Assembly (NCBI GenBank): GCA_019113915.1
Contig: DXGM01000003.1
Span: forward strand, 62,001 to 126,000
DNA from: Candidatus Gordonibacter avicola
Lineage (GTDB): Bacteria; Actinomycetota; Coriobacteriia; Coriobacteriales; Eggerthellaceae
Length of the DNA stretch: 64,000 nucleotides
Direction: 5' to 3'
Shown piece by piece: positions 16,755 through 26,028 of the stretch. Numbering within the stretch: position 1 is the stretch's first letter; each line of letters starts with the position of its first letter. The position numbers and the translations under genes were made by a program. The notes beneath the pieces are model-generated. The model was given only the letters and a program-made list of their open reading frames with translations. It ran no database searches and was not told where the DNA came from.

Positions 16755-17063
16755 TTACCTTACGACGCGGGCTGGCTGGCTTGTAGGCATTGTCTTGCGA
16801 TAGGGATAACCCCCGTAGCGGCGTTCTCCAGAGCGCCGTTCGCGCGAAGCGCGAAAACGCAGGTCATTATTGCGTTCTTTGCCTGGCGGCTGCGCGGATC
16901 TCACCTCTAAAGGGACTGGGCATCTCGCGCCGTCGCGGATTGGACTTCTACGGGTTGTTCCCTGTCTCTCTTGTGCTCTTTGGCTTGCGTGATTTGCGGT
17001 GACAGACAACGAACGATTTTCACGTGAAGCATCGGGGTACACTGTGCGTGCTATGATAGAGGC
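16755..17063. other. Intergenic stretch without a supported gene
   Basis: About 300 bases follow the repeat. Frames here are short and none has a family motif. GC-rich dyads (for example around 16830-16855, GCGCGAAGCGCG) and a TATGAT box at 17052-17057 for the next gene are all I can support. It could be decayed sequence. Confidence 0.4.
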
Positions 17064-17438
17064 ATGGAATCGAACCATCCGACATATCGAGACTTTGCCT
17101 GTTGGGCGGCGCTTCCGCTTGACGAACTTGAGCGTGATTGTGAGATTCAGGCGTTCCGTGCAAGCGGCCCCGGTGGACAGTGCGTGAACACTACAGACTC
17201 TGCCGTGCGTATGACGCACCTGCCAAGTGGCATAACGGTAGTGTCACGTGAATCGCGCAGCCAGTTTCGCAACCGTCAGCTCTGCCTTCAGAAGCTGCGC
17301 GCCGAATTCACTCGCCGCGCAGTGCCTCCCAAGGTGCGCCGTGCAACCAAGCCTTCTCGCCACGCCCGTGAACGTCGCCTCGCCGACAAACGCCACCGCG
17401 CCCACCTCAAAGCCACCCGCCACCTCATCGACGAGTAA
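17064..17438 (+). CDS. Release-factor-like GGQ protein (ArfB/C12orf65 type)
   Basis: A 124-residue protein made only of the class-I release factor catalytic domain. GGQ is at residues 37-39 in ASGPGGQCVNTTDSAV, where the glutamine side chain triggers peptidyl-tRNA hydrolysis. A strongly basic C-terminal tail follows (RRATKPSRHARERRLADKR), like the mRNA-channel tail of ArfB/YaeJ. No codon-recognition domain is present. It therefore probably rescues stalled ribosomes without reading a stop codon. The ATG at 17064 has a TATGAT box only 7 bases upstream and no Shine-Dalgarno, so the mRNA may be leaderless. It is monocistronic. Confidence 0.85.
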   Translation: MESNHPTYRDFACWAALPLDELERDCEIQAFRASGPGGQCVNTTDSAVRMTHLPSGITVVSRESRSQFRNRQLCLQKLRAEFTRRAVPPKVRRATKPSRHARERRLADKRHRAHLKATRHLIDE

Positions 17439-17566
17439 CGTTCGCGTTTCTCTTCACCAACAATCTTCGCACAGTTCGGTGACTGCTTGCTCAGGGGTCG
17501 TATCGTTGTCCTGTTGTGATGGATGGCGCTTGGCGGTGTGTCGGCGCCTGTGATAGAGGAGGCACT

Positions 17567-18427
17567 ATGGCGGAATTACAGAGTGCGAAGGATCGCATTG
17601 AGATGCGCAACGGATATAGCATTCCCTGCGTGGGCTTTGGAACGTGGAAAATGCCTGATGGCGAGACGGGGCTTGAGGCGTTGCATCAGGCGCTCGCCGA
17701 CGGATATCGTCACATCGACACAGCGGCAGCGTACGGCAATGAAGAGACGGTGGGTAAGGCTCTTGCCACAGCCGACATTCCGCGCGAAGAGTTGTTTGTC
17801 ACCACGAAGGTGTGGAACGACAGCCGTGGTTATGATGCCACGTTGAAGGCGTTCGAAGAATCGCGCGCCAAGCTTCACCTCGATTACCTGGATCTTTACC
17901 TCATCCACTGGCCGGCCGCTCAGGGCGCGGATGCCGATTGGCAGCGCACCAATCAGGAAACGTGGCGGGCGCTTGAGTCGCTCTACCTGGATGGCAAGGT
18001 GCGCGCAATCGGCGTGAGCAACTTCAAGCCGCATCACCTGGAGCCCCTCATGGATGCGGCGGAAATACTGCCCATGGTGAACCAGATTGAGCTCCACCCC
18101 GGGTGCAACCAAGAGGTCACGCGCGATTTCTGCAATCGCCACAACATCGTGGTGGAGGCGTGGTCGCCACTCGGCAGCGGACGCGTGCTTGAAAACCAAC
18201 TGCTCATCGACATCGCTGCCAGCTACGGTTGCACGGTGGCGCAGCTGTGCCTGCGCTGGTGCCTCCAGCGTCGCGCTATCCCGCTGCCGAAGTCCACGGA
18301 CGCAAGCCGCATTTCGGAAAACGCGCGCATTTTCTGGTTCAATCTCACCGACGAAGACCTCCAGCGCATCGACGAGTTAGACCCTCTCGGCCAAAGCGGC
18401 CTCGACCCCGACACCATCGACTTCTAA
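17567..18427 (+). CDS. Aldo/keto reductase
   Basis: A 286-residue NADPH-type aldo/keto reductase with a complete catalytic tetrad: D51 and Y56 (DTAAAYGNE), K81 (TTKVWN) and H114 (LIHWP). GVSNFKPHHLEPL and the cofactor-binding PLPKSTDASRISEN are also intact. The size and motifs match bacterial 2,5-diketo-gluconate reductase-like enzymes (AKR5 type); the physiological carbonyl substrate is not predictable. GAGGAGG precedes the ATG at 17567. An in-frame ATG 17 codons earlier lacks a ribosome site. It stands alone, ended by a strong hairpin at 18459. Confidence 0.9.
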   Translation: MAELQSAKDRIEMRNGYSIPCVGFGTWKMPDGETGLEALHQALADGYRHIDTAAAYGNEETVGKALATADIPREELFVTTKVWNDSRGYDATLKAFEESRAKLHLDYLDLYLIHWPAAQGADADWQRTNQETWRALESLYLDGKVRAIGVSNFKPHHLEPLMDAAEILPMVNQIELHPGCNQEVTRDFCNRHNIVVEAWSPLGSGRVLENQLLIDIAASYGCTVAQLCLRWCLQRRAIPLPKSTDASRISENARIFWFNLTDEDLQRIDELDPLGQSGLDPDTIDF

Positions 18428-18458
18428 GCGATAGCAAACACCAACCGCACTTCCCCAG

Positions 18459-18485
18459 AAGGCCCGCCTCACGCGGGCCTTCGTC
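18459..18485 (+). terminator. Terminator hairpin after aldo/keto reductase
   Basis: AAGGCCCGC (18459-18467) and GCGGGCCTT (18473-18481) form a perfect 9-bp stem with a 5-base loop; the following bases are CGTC, so the U-tract is only the last stem bases. Confidence 0.6.
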
Positions 18486-18612
18486 ATGCTTGCCGTCTGC
18501 GAGAACTTAGCTGGCAGCTAATGAATCCACCCTTGCATTTCACTAGCATGGTTGCTGCTTCGAAGAAGCTACTCATACAAGGGGATTTACTTACACGAAG
18601 GAGAGATGTGCT

Positions 18613-19113
18613 ATGAAAAAGTCTATCGCCAGGGTGGTGCTCGCGGCCTCGTTGGCCGGATGCATGATGCTGTTCGGCTGTTCATCCGGAGGATCTTCAG
18701 TGGAAAATGAAAAAACTTCCGATCCCACACCTCCCGAGCCTGCTCAGCAGCAGGAACAAGCTGATTCAAAGTATGCGGTCACAATCGATGATTGTCAGGT
18801 GACTTCGGATTATTCTGGAAAACCTGCTATCGTTGTCACCTATACGTTTGCGAATAATTCAGAAAAAGCAACGTCTTTTGTTGTAGCTATTTCTGCAAAG
18901 TGTTTTCAGAATGGGGTGCAACTTGATTCGGCAATCGTGAATGATATCGATAGCCAAAGCACGATGAATGAGATCAAGCCGGGTGCCACTACTACAGTAC
19001 AGTGGGCGTATTTACTTGACGATCAGTCTGATGTGAGCGTGGAATGCACCGAACTTATTAGCTTTAGTGACGCAGTACTTGCAGAAAAAACGTTCTCCGT
19101 CGCTCAGGCGTAG
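18613..19113 (+). CDS. Lipoprotein with DUF5067-like domain
   Basis: A 166-residue secreted lipoprotein. The signal peptide is MKKSIARVVLAASLAGCMML and the lipobox is LFGC with C23, followed by a Ser/Gly/Pro/Gln-rich linker to about residue 52. The rest (YAVTIDDCQVTSDYSGKPAIVV, then ANNSEKATSF) is a beta-rich domain that resembles the immunoglobulin-like DUF5067 found in Gram-positive lipoproteins. Base composition is noticeably lower in G+C than its neighbours, which may indicate relaxed selection or transfer. It has AGGAGAG before the ATG and its own terminator. Function unknown. Confidence 0.85.
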   Translation: MKKSIARVVLAASLAGCMMLFGCSSGGSSVENEKTSDPTPPEPAQQQEQADSKYAVTIDDCQVTSDYSGKPAIVVTYTFANNSEKATSFVVAISAKCFQNGVQLDSAIVNDIDSQSTMNEIKPGATTTVQWAYLLDDQSDVSVECTELISFSDAVLAEKTFSVAQA

Positions 19114-19124
19114 AGAAGTGTGTG

Positions 19125-19157
19125 CAAGGGCGTTGTGCTGCTCCAACGCCCTTGTTA
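19125..19157 (+). terminator. Terminator after lipoprotein gene
   Basis: CAAGGGCGTT (19125-19134) pairs perfectly with AACGCCCTTG (19145-19154), then TTA. A 10-bp stem. Confidence 0.7.
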
Positions 19158-19214
19158 CATCGATCTGATACCATGAAACGAAACCCTCAACCAAAGAAAA
19201 GAAGGAAACGGCGC

Positions 19215-19634
19215 GTGAGAGAGCCTTTAACTGAAGAACTGCTTCAGGAGTTGTTGGCGGCTCCTGATCCGCGTAGTTTTGCTGAGAGGCATCGGCTGAC
19301 TAAGCGCAGCCTTTCGGAGTATCTTCAGTATTTGCTTGACGAAAAGGGGTTTGAGCGATCAGACATCGTACGCAAGGCGGGGCTTAATGACACGTTTGGG
19401 TATCAGATATTCATGGGGCAGCGCGGCGCTTCGCGCAATAAGGTGTTGCAGCTTGCGTTCGCCATGGGACTCACACTAAAGGAAGCCGACCGGCTGTTGC
19501 AAGCTGCCGGCGCAAACCAGCTCTACTGCAAAGACCGCCGCGACGCCATCATTATCTTCTGCCTCGACCACGGCTACACCCTCCAAAAGACCGACGAAGA
19601 ACTCTACCGCTTCGGCGAGGACACCATTTGCTGA
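19215..19634 (+). CDS. XRE-like helix-turn-helix protein paired with a kinase
   Basis: About 139 residues from a GTG at 19215 (MREPLTEELLQELL), chosen because AAGGA sits 8 bases before it. An in-frame ATG at 19173 would add a 14-residue basic tail (KPKKRRKRR-like) but lacks a ribosome site. The central part (DIVRKAGLNDTFGYQIFMGQ, then NKVLQLAFAMGLTLKEADRLL) is a lambda-repressor-like HTH. The C-terminal CKDRRDAIIIFCLDHGYTL is the conserved end seen in proteins encoded next to Ser/Thr kinases in Gram-positive anaerobes. The kinase gene begins 75 bases downstream. A signalling pair in which the kinase modifies this protein is inference. Confidence 0.75.
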   Translation: MREPLTEELLQELLAAPDPRSFAERHRLTKRSLSEYLQYLLDEKGFERSDIVRKAGLNDTFGYQIFMGQRGASRNKVLQLAFAMGLTLKEADRLLQAAGANQLYCKDRRDAIIIFCLDHGYTLQKTDEELYRFGEDTIC

Positions 19635-19709
19635 AAGCTCTGGGCGCCGCAGCTGCTTTGGCGGTTCGCGCGACGCGTACTGTGCGGCTTCTGGTACCAT
19701 ACTGCTGTT

Positions 19710-21050
19710 ATGTCTGACGAACTTGCCGAACACCTCGATACCCTTGCGCGCGATGCCTGCTACCGGACAGACGTCGTGCTGAAAAGCAGTCCCTTTGAAA
19801 CCACGGAACGCGTGTACTTCAAGGGCGAAAATGGGGCAGAATTAGGCCCCTTCGTTCGCAAGGCCATTGACCGAGACGCGGGGCTTGGGATTGCGTATGA
19901 GCGTATCTGTGCAGCTCAAAAGGCTGGGCGCCGCTTTCGCTATCTGCCGCACATTATGGATTGCTACGACGTGGGCGGAAAGCTTGTCGTGGTGATGGAG
20001 TACGTGGGTGGCGAGACCTTGGCTGAAGTGGTGTATCGCTGCGACCCCTCCATCGCGCTTGCGTGTGACGTTTTTCCGCGCCTCTGTGATGCGGTGACCG
20101 AACTGCACGAAGGGTTTGATGTGCCACTTATCCATCGTGACCTCAAGCCTTCCAATATCATGTTGTCGCGCGATAGCATGACTATCATTGATTTTGGCAT
20201 CGCCCGTGCGTTCAAGGAAGACTCTGACGAAGACACGCGCCACTTCGGGACGAGGGCCTACGCGCCGCCTGAGCAGTTTGGGTTCGGTCAAACCGATGTG
20301 CGTTCGGACGTGTATGCGCTTGGAATGCTGCTCTATTTCTGCCTAACCGAAAAAACGCCTGATGCGAAGGCGCGTAAAGCGGACTTTCGGGAAGAAGGGC
20401 TGCCCGAGCCATTTCGCGCCGTGATAGAACGTGCCGCTGCGTTCGATCCAGCTGATAGGTTTGCGAGCGCATCCGAGCTGAAGCGCGCGTTCTGCGAAGC
20501 GGCGGCAACCGTGGTGCCCGACAGTGCGTTTTTGGGCACTGCGTCCGCAGCCTATGAAGTGCCACGCTTTGCCTCAGGAGCCAGCGGTTCTTTCAACCCC
20601 ACCGTGCAAACCACGCTTACCTCCACAGGAGGCAGTGACGGCGAAAAGCCCATAGTTCCTTCTGGCCGCGTAAAGGGGAGCCGCGTCCCGCGCACCGTGT
20701 TCGGAAGTTTTCTTGCGCGTATTCCGTTTCCCGTTGGCGTTATCTGGGATGTGGCCCTTGTTCTTTTCTTTGCCTTCTTTTGTGTGGCGGCATTTAACAG
20801 TGCTATTAACCCCTCTGCTGAGTCGATTCAGATGGGTTCAACTTTGTGGGCGCGCCTCATGGCTTATGGCAGTATAGCGCTGCTCATGATCGGACCGTTT
20901 CTTTTTACGCTATCAGATCGACGTCCCCTTGTTCGTCTGGTGCCGCGGTTTGCCTCGGTGCCAGTTGAAAGGGATATGGCGGCTTGTCTGGTCATTATTA
21001 TTGTTGGGGCGCTTTTGTATGCTCTATCGGGGGAACTTGTTGCGCAGTAA
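19710..21050 (+). CDS. Membrane-anchored Hanks-type Ser/Thr protein kinase
   Basis: A 446-residue kinase. The kinase domain spans roughly residues 20-270: candidate ATP-binding K51, catalytic loop HRDLKPSN (H142, D144, K146, N149), DFG at 161-163 and an APPEQFG segment closing the activation loop (residues 179-187, TRAYAPPEQ). The usual glycine-rich loop is poorly formed. After a Ser/Thr/Pro linker there are three hydrophobic segments (near 342-362, 385-405 and 425-443), so the C-terminus is in the membrane with little outside it. No PASTA repeats are present. It has no clear ribosome site before the ATG at 19710; CATACT lies about 12 bases upstream, so it may be leaderless. Its likely partner is the HTH protein upstream. 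Confidence 0.85.
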   Translation: MSDELAEHLDTLARDACYRTDVVLKSSPFETTERVYFKGENGAELGPFVRKAIDRDAGLGIAYERICAAQKAGRRFRYLPHIMDCYDVGGKLVVVMEYVGGETLAEVVYRCDPSIALACDVFPRLCDAVTELHEGFDVPLIHRDLKPSNIMLSRDSMTIIDFGIARAFKEDSDEDTRHFGTRAYAPPEQFGFGQTDVRSDVYALGMLLYFCLTEKTPDAKARKADFREEGLPEPFRAVIERAAAFDPADRFASASELKRAFCEAAATVVPDSAFLGTASAAYEVPRFASGASGSFNPTVQTTLTSTGGSDGEKPIVPSGRVKGSRVPRTVFGSFLARIPFPVGVIWDVALVLFFAFFCVAAFNSAINPSAESIQMGSTLWARLMAYGSIALLMIGPFLFTLSDRRPLVRLVPRFASVPVERDMAACLVIIIVGALLYALSGELVAQ

Positions 21051-21221
21051 AGTGACTTCCTCTCTCTTTTTCCTTCGTCATTAGAACCTATCAGGGGCGC
21101 TACGGCTGGTCAACAGCGTGCGGGGTGCCGTTGGAGGCGGAGGCTGGTGCGGCTAAAGTGGGTCGGACGGGGTGCGTGGCTTGGGGCTGCGTGCTAATTG
21201 ATGACTCGGAAGGAGCCGCGC

Positions 21222-22670
21222 ATGGGAACGGGCGCGCAGCACAAGGTGGCGAAGCATGCGGCAAGTACCACCGCTGACCCCTCGACGTCGGCATCCGCGT
21301 CGACGTCGGGCGCGGGAAACCAGCAATCCAACCAGGGATCTGGCTATAAGCAGCAGCTGAAGCGTGTGCTCACGGTGCCGGACATGATTGTGTATGGCCT
21401 CATCTTCATGGTGCCCATCGCGCCGTTTGGCATCTATGGCGGCGTGTTCTCGGAATCGGGCGGGATGCCCGCGCTGGTGTATCTGGTGGGTACGCTCGCT
21501 ATGGTGTTCACCGCGCTTTCGTACGGCATGCTTATTCGCGAGTGGCCCGTGTCGGGGTCGGTGTATGCCTACACCTCACGTGGCCTGGGAAAAGGCATTG
21601 GTTTCGTGTCGGGATGGACGCTGCTTTTGGACTATTTGCTTATCCCGTTGCTCATGTATGTGGTGGCCTCGACGGCACTCTCCGGGCTCGTGCCCGAGGT
21701 GCCGCCCTGGGTGTTCTCCATCGTGTTTGTGGTGGCGAACACGTTTGTGAACGTGCGCGGTATTGCGCTCACTGACATTGTGAACCGCGTCGCGCTTGTG
21801 CTGGAGTTGCTGGTGCTTGCCATCTTTGTGGTACTGGGTGTGCGGTGGCTGCTCACCGACCCCGCGTCGCACGGATTCTCACTTGACCCCTTCTACAACC
21901 CGGCCACGTTTGACCCGAACCTGGTCATGAGCGCGGTATCGCTCGGTGTGCTGTCGTTTCTAGGTTTTGACGGCATTGCAACCCTGTCGGAAGAAGCCAA
22001 GGATGGCCGGCGGGGCCCAAGCCGTGCCATGATGGCGTCGCTTGCCATTGTGGGCGGGCTGTTTGTGCTGCAAACCTACATCGCGGGCTGCATCAGCCCT
22101 GATGGCGCGGTGTTCGCTCACAACCAAGGTAATGCGTTCTACCTGGTGGCGCAGCTGGTGGGAGGGCGCTGGCTCTACGTGGTGTGCGCGGTGGCCACGG
22201 CGTTGTCGTGGGGCATCTTCACAGCCCTTGCGGCGCAGACAGCGGTGTCGCGCATCCTGTTCGCCATGGGGCGCGACGGTGGACTGCCGCATGCGCTTGC
22301 GAAGGTGCATCCGAAGTACCGCACGCCGTATGTGGCATCTATTTTCGTGGGCGTACTTACGCTGGTGTTGGTGCTGACGTTTGGGCAGATGGGCTCGGAC
22401 ACCATCTCCCTCTTCGTCAACTTCGGCGCACTCACGGCGTTTTTACTGCTGCACGTCACCGTGATTGGCTACTTTTTCGTGAAAAAGCGTGACGGACGCT
22501 GGGTGGCGCATTTGTTGGTGCCACTGTGCGGTATCGCAGTAATTGGCTATACGTGGTGGAGCCTTGATGTGCCGGCGAAAATTCTCGGCGTAACCTGGAT
22601 GGTTATTGGCATAGCCTATTACCTGGTGCTTCGCTACGTCTTGAAGCGTGAGGTGCACCTCGGCGGCTAG
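21222..22670 (+). CDS. APC-family amino acid permease
   Basis: A 482-residue permease with about 12 hydrophobic helices. It has a hydrophilic 45-residue N-terminus and the APC opening LTVPDMIVYGLIFMVPIAPFG, followed by GSVYAYTSRGLGKGIGFVSGW, FLGFDGIATLSEEAKDGRR and the C-terminal helices. FLGFDGIATLSEE and the GSVYAY motif match the amino-acid/polyamine/organocation superfamily, closest to the putrescine/general amino acid exchanger type. The ATG at 21222 has GGAAGGAG at ideal spacing; the earlier ATG at 21198 is not supported. It stands alone between the kinase and the Memo/AMMECR1 gene. Substrate unknown. Confidence 0.88.
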   Translation: MGTGAQHKVAKHAASTTADPSTSASASTSGAGNQQSNQGSGYKQQLKRVLTVPDMIVYGLIFMVPIAPFGIYGGVFSESGGMPALVYLVGTLAMVFTALSYGMLIREWPVSGSVYAYTSRGLGKGIGFVSGWTLLLDYLLIPLLMYVVASTALSGLVPEVPPWVFSIVFVVANTFVNVRGIALTDIVNRVALVLELLVLAIFVVLGVRWLLTDPASHGFSLDPFYNPATFDPNLVMSAVSLGVLSFLGFDGIATLSEEAKDGRRGPSRAMMASLAIVGGLFVLQTYIAGCISPDGAVFAHNQGNAFYLVAQLVGGRWLYVVCAVATALSWGIFTALAAQTAVSRILFAMGRDGGLPHALAKVHPKYRTPYVASIFVGVLTLVLVLTFGQMGSDTISLFVNFGALTAFLLLHVTVIGYFFVKKRDGRWVAHLLVPLCGIAVIGYTWWSLDVPAKILGVTWMVIGIAYYLVLRYVLKREVHLGG

Positions 22671-22719
22671 CGCGGTGCTACAATAAACGAAGAGCGTCCG
22701 CCTCGTGAAAGGATCTCCT

Positions 22720-24141
22720 ATGAGTATCGTCGCGGCTTACGTCGTTCCCCATCCGCCGCTCATTATTCCCGCCGTCGGGCGAGGGGAAGAGCGCGCGATT
22801 CAGCACACGATTGATGCGTATGAGGAGGTGGCGCGCCGCATTGCCGCGCACGCGCCCGACACCATTGTGGTTGTCTCGCCCCATGCGCCGGCGTTCTATG
22901 ACTGCTTCCACGTGTCCACGGGAGACGCCGCCCATGGCGATATGGGAAATTTTGGCGCGTGGGACGCGTCCATGACGGTGCCCTACGACCAGCAGTATGC
23001 CTCCGCCGTGTCGGCGTGTGCGCGCGGTCGGGGTGTCCCCATCTGCGGCAGCGGCATGCACGACGGGGAGCTGGATCACGCCACGTTTGTGCCGCTGTAT
23101 TTCGTGAATGAACAGTATGGCGGCTACCAGCTGGTACGCGCGGGGTTGTCAGGGCTTGCGGCGGCCGACCATCGTGAACTGGGTCGTTGCATTGCCGAGG
23201 CGGCGCGCGATTTGAATCGCACTACCGTGCTCATAGCGAGTGGGGATTTGTCTCACAAGCTGAAGGCGGACGGGCCGTATGGATATGCGCCGGAAGGCCC
23301 CGTGTTCGATCGCGACGTGACGCGGCTGTTGGATGCGGGCGATCTCGAGGGACTGTTCCATTATGATGGGGCGTTTTTGGAAGAAGCCGCCGAATGTGGC
23401 TTGCGTTCATTCCAGATTATGGCGGGCGCACTGGACGGTCTTGCGTGTACGCATGAGCTTTTGAGCTACGAGGGTCCGTTCGGCGTGGGCTATGCCGTGG
23501 CGGCGTTTGAGGTGAAGGGCGCGCAGGGTGACAACGCGGTGCAGGCGGCCGTTGATGAAGAAGCCGACGTACGCGAAACGCTTGATGAAGCGGCTGAGGC
23601 TCGCGTTGACCCGTTCGTAGCTCTGGCGCGTCGTGCGGTTGAGGCGTATGTGCGCACGGGACGCCCTCTTGCTCTGCCCGACGGACTGCCGCCTGAACTG
23701 GTGGATCAGCGTGCGGGTGTCTTTGTGTCGCTGCATGAGCGCGGCGACTTGCGCGGATGTATTGGCACGATTGATGCCTCTACCGCCTGCGTGGCTGAAG
23801 AAATTATACGCAACGGAGCGCTGGCGGCGAGCGAAGACCCACGTTTTGCCCCGGTGCGCGAAGATGAGTTGGATGCGCTTTCGTATTCGGTCGACGTACT
23901 GTTCCCGGCCATGCCGGTGAGTTCTTTGGATGAGCTGAACCCCACGTGCTGGGGTGTCATCGTGGAAAAGGGGAGTCGCCGCGGGCTGCTGCTGCCGGAC
24001 TTGGAAGGTGTCGACACGGTAGAAGACCAGGTAGCCATAGCTAAACGCAAGGCGGGCATTCATCCTGGTGACAACGACGTGGAACTGTATCGCTTTGAGG
24101 TGGTGCGTCACGACCGGGGAGGGGAGGCTCGTTGTGACTGA
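22720..24141 (+). CDS. AmmeMemoRadiSam system B-A fusion (Memo-like plus AMMECR1)
   Basis: A 473-residue fusion. Residues 1-270 are a LigB/Memo-like class III dioxygenase fold ([40 protein letters not shown]). After a linker, about residues 300-470 form the AMMECR1 domain with [12 protein letters not shown]. Known members occur beside a radical SAM protein (AmrS), and the three parts form the AmmeMemoRadiSam system of unestablished chemistry. Here the radical SAM gene directly follows with an overlapping GTG start but is reduced to a remnant (24134-24399). The fusion itself looks intact, so it may have lost its partner. It starts at the ATG at 22720 with AAAGGAT upstream. Confidence 0.85.
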   Translation: MSIVAAYVVPHPPLIIPAVGRGEERAIQHTIDAYEEVARRIAAHAPDTIVVVSPHAPAFYDCFHVSTGDAAHGDMGNFGAWDASMTVPYDQQYASAVSACARGRGVPICGSGMHDGELDHATFVPLYFVNEQYGGYQLVRAGLSGLAAADHRELGRCIAEAARDLNRTTVLIASGDLSHKLKADGPYGYAPEGPVFDRDVTRLLDAGDLEGLFHYDGAFLEEAAECGLRSFQIMAGALDGLACTHELLSYEGPFGVGYAVAAFEVKGAQGDNAVQAAVDEEADVRETLDEAAEARVDPFVALARRAVEAYVRTGRPLALPDGLPPELVDQRAGVFVSLHERGDLRGCIGTIDASTACVAEEIIRNGALAASEDPRFAPVREDELDALSYSVDVLFPAMPVSSLDELNPTCWGVIVEKGSRRGLLLPDLEGVDTVEDQVAIAKRKAGIHPGDNDVELYRFEVVRHDRGGEARCD

Positions 24142-24399
24142 GGGGCACTTTCAGCATTGTCCACCTGCCACGTAGAGGTGACAACCCTCGTTATCCCCGG
24201 CCTCAACGACAGCGAGGAAGAGATCGAGCGGGCGGCATCTTGGCTCGCCTTGCTCGACCCTTCCATCCCGCTGCATCTCACGCGCTTCTTCCCGAGCCAC
24301 CGGATGCTTGACCGGCCGCCCACACCGGTGGCCACGTTGCAGCGCCTGGCCGCCGTAGCACGCTGCCACCTGGACGACGTACTGCTCGGCAACTGTTAA
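24134..24399 (+). pseudogene. Remnant of AmmeMemoRadiSam radical SAM enzyme (internally deleted)
   Basis: GTG at 24134 overlaps the previous stop and reads [13 protein letters not shown] then TAG, a plausible native N-terminus. In another frame, from about 24163, the sequence reads HVEVTTLVIPGLNDSEEE and then IPLHLTRFFPSHRM, ending at GNC before a TAA at 24397-24399. That is the conserved C-terminal end of AmrS-type radical SAM proteins. Everything between, including the CxxxCxxC cluster motif and the barrel (roughly 200 or more residues), is missing, and the join changes frame. The simplest reading is a single internal deletion leaving both ends. A TTG at 24157 would allow an 80-residue product, but it could not be a radical SAM enzyme. 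Confidence 0.8.
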
Positions 24400-24408
24400 A
24401 TCAACCTA

Positions 24409-26028
24409 CTAAATGGCATCCGTGCGCAGCGCTTCCACGATGCTACCGGCGCGAGCGCGGTGGAGAGCGTAGGCTACACTCAGCGCAAGTACCACCAAAA
24501 CTACGGCCACGGCGGCACCAAGGTAGGGCCAGGGTAGCGTGAATGCAAGCCCCATGAACGACTGTGTCGTGGCCAAGTACAACGCATATGCCACCGCAAT
24601 GGCAATTACCAGGCCGATAACCAGCCCGCGCACCGCATAGCTTGCGCATTCGTAGGCCAACATACGGGCGAACGCGCGGTTGCCCATGCCGGTTGAGCGT
24701 AGCACGGCGAACTCGCGGGTGCGCAGGATGATACTGTTGGCCAGCGTATTGAACACATTCGCCACCGCAATGAGCGCCGTAATGACCGAGAAGCACAGCA
24801 CGAACAGTTGCATGGCTTGCATCATCAAGCGGTTCTGCCGCGAACTTTCGGTGATGTCCGCCACATTAAACGTGACCCCGCTGTAGGTAGCGCCCAGCGC
24901 TTCGAGCGCTTCGGCAGCCTTCGCGTGATCGTCCGCCTTGAACGAGAAGCTGGCGTTTCCGTAAGTCAGCGGGCTCTCGCTGCCACCGGCCGCCGCGCTT
25001 TCGGGTAGAATGAAAGCGGGGAAGCGGCTGCTCGCAGCCATGGTATTGAGCACGGCCGGCTCGTCCTCGGTGAGCGCGGCCACCTCCAGCGCTATCGATG
25101 TTGCCACTTCGGACGCGGGCAGCATCTTTATATCGTAGTCGGTATCGGCTTGAGTGTTAATGAAAGCCACAGCCGGCAAACCATCGTCGCCTTCGCTCAT
25201 TCCGATTGATAAGAAGCCCTCTCTATCCTGAATTGTGTACAGCGAAACGGCACCGACGTTCGCGAACGGTTTGGTGGACACGTACGTGCCGTCCGACAGA
25301 ACGTTGTTGAACGTATTGAGGCCAAGAGCACGCAAGTGTGCCGGATCGGCGAAGGCGCTCTCGTCCTGCCCCAGCTCATTCACGAGCTTACGCCACGACG
25401 CATCATCCACGTAGAACAGCGTGGCATCGCCATAATAGGTGCCATTCTTCCCGAAACTACGTGGGTAGTACGACGGCATCTGCTCGGTGTCAAGACTTTC
25501 GCGCACCTCGCGTGCTTCGGTGGTAATCATGTCACCAGGGATAACTACCTCGGTTTGACCCTGGCGCGCCGAGCCAAGGAACTCAACGCCGTCGAGTGTG
25601 CGCGCATCCGCAAGGAAGTGGTCGAGGTCCTCCACATGGTCGGACAGCATGGCATCGTTGCTCGCACTTGAATAGTCGATGTGTGCCGACACAATCACAT
25701 CCGCGCCGCTGCCGGCTCCACCACTGCTTTGGGCTCGTTCCATGATGGGGTCCATGGCAACCGCCAAGCTGCCGGTGGTTACAATAAGCACAGTGCTCAC
25801 CGCGAGCGACGTTACCACCGTGCGCCCGCGCGCGGTGGAGCGGGAAAGGTTGCGGTGCGCCACGAATCCGGGGATGCCGAACAGACGGCCGGCAAGCCCC
25901 AGCTTCACCGACGTGCCGTCCGCGCTGGCTGCCCCTTGCGCTCGGCGCGCTTCGAGAGGTGGACGTCCTGCGTCTGCCGGATAGCGTCCACGGCGGATAC
26001 GCGTGCCGCGCGAGCGGAGGGAATCCAC
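24409..26028 (-). pseudogene. C-terminal half of FtsX-type ABC permease (frameshifted from upstream half)
   Basis: Open for 539 codons, but only the part after about 25935 looks native. It reads GLAGRLFGIPGFVAHRNL, a first membrane helix (VVTSLAVSTVLIVTTGSL), a 300-residue extracytoplasmic domain and three C-terminal helices ending with ALHRARAGSIVEALRTDAI. This is the second half of the large two-FtsX permeases partnered with MacB/LolD-like ATPases. The upstream half ends in the overlapping frame. At the C-run at 25932-25935 (GGGG in the coding strand), adding one base joins the halves smoothly as RKG-AASADGTSVKLGLAG. It is therefore most likely one broken or frameshifted gene rather than two. 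Substrate unknown; antimicrobial peptide or lipid export is typical. Confidence 0.75.

Noticed and set aside
24157-24399. Independent 80-residue protein gene
   Set aside because: The sequence is the C-terminal piece of a radical SAM protein with no ribosome site of its own. Better explained as a deletion remnant.
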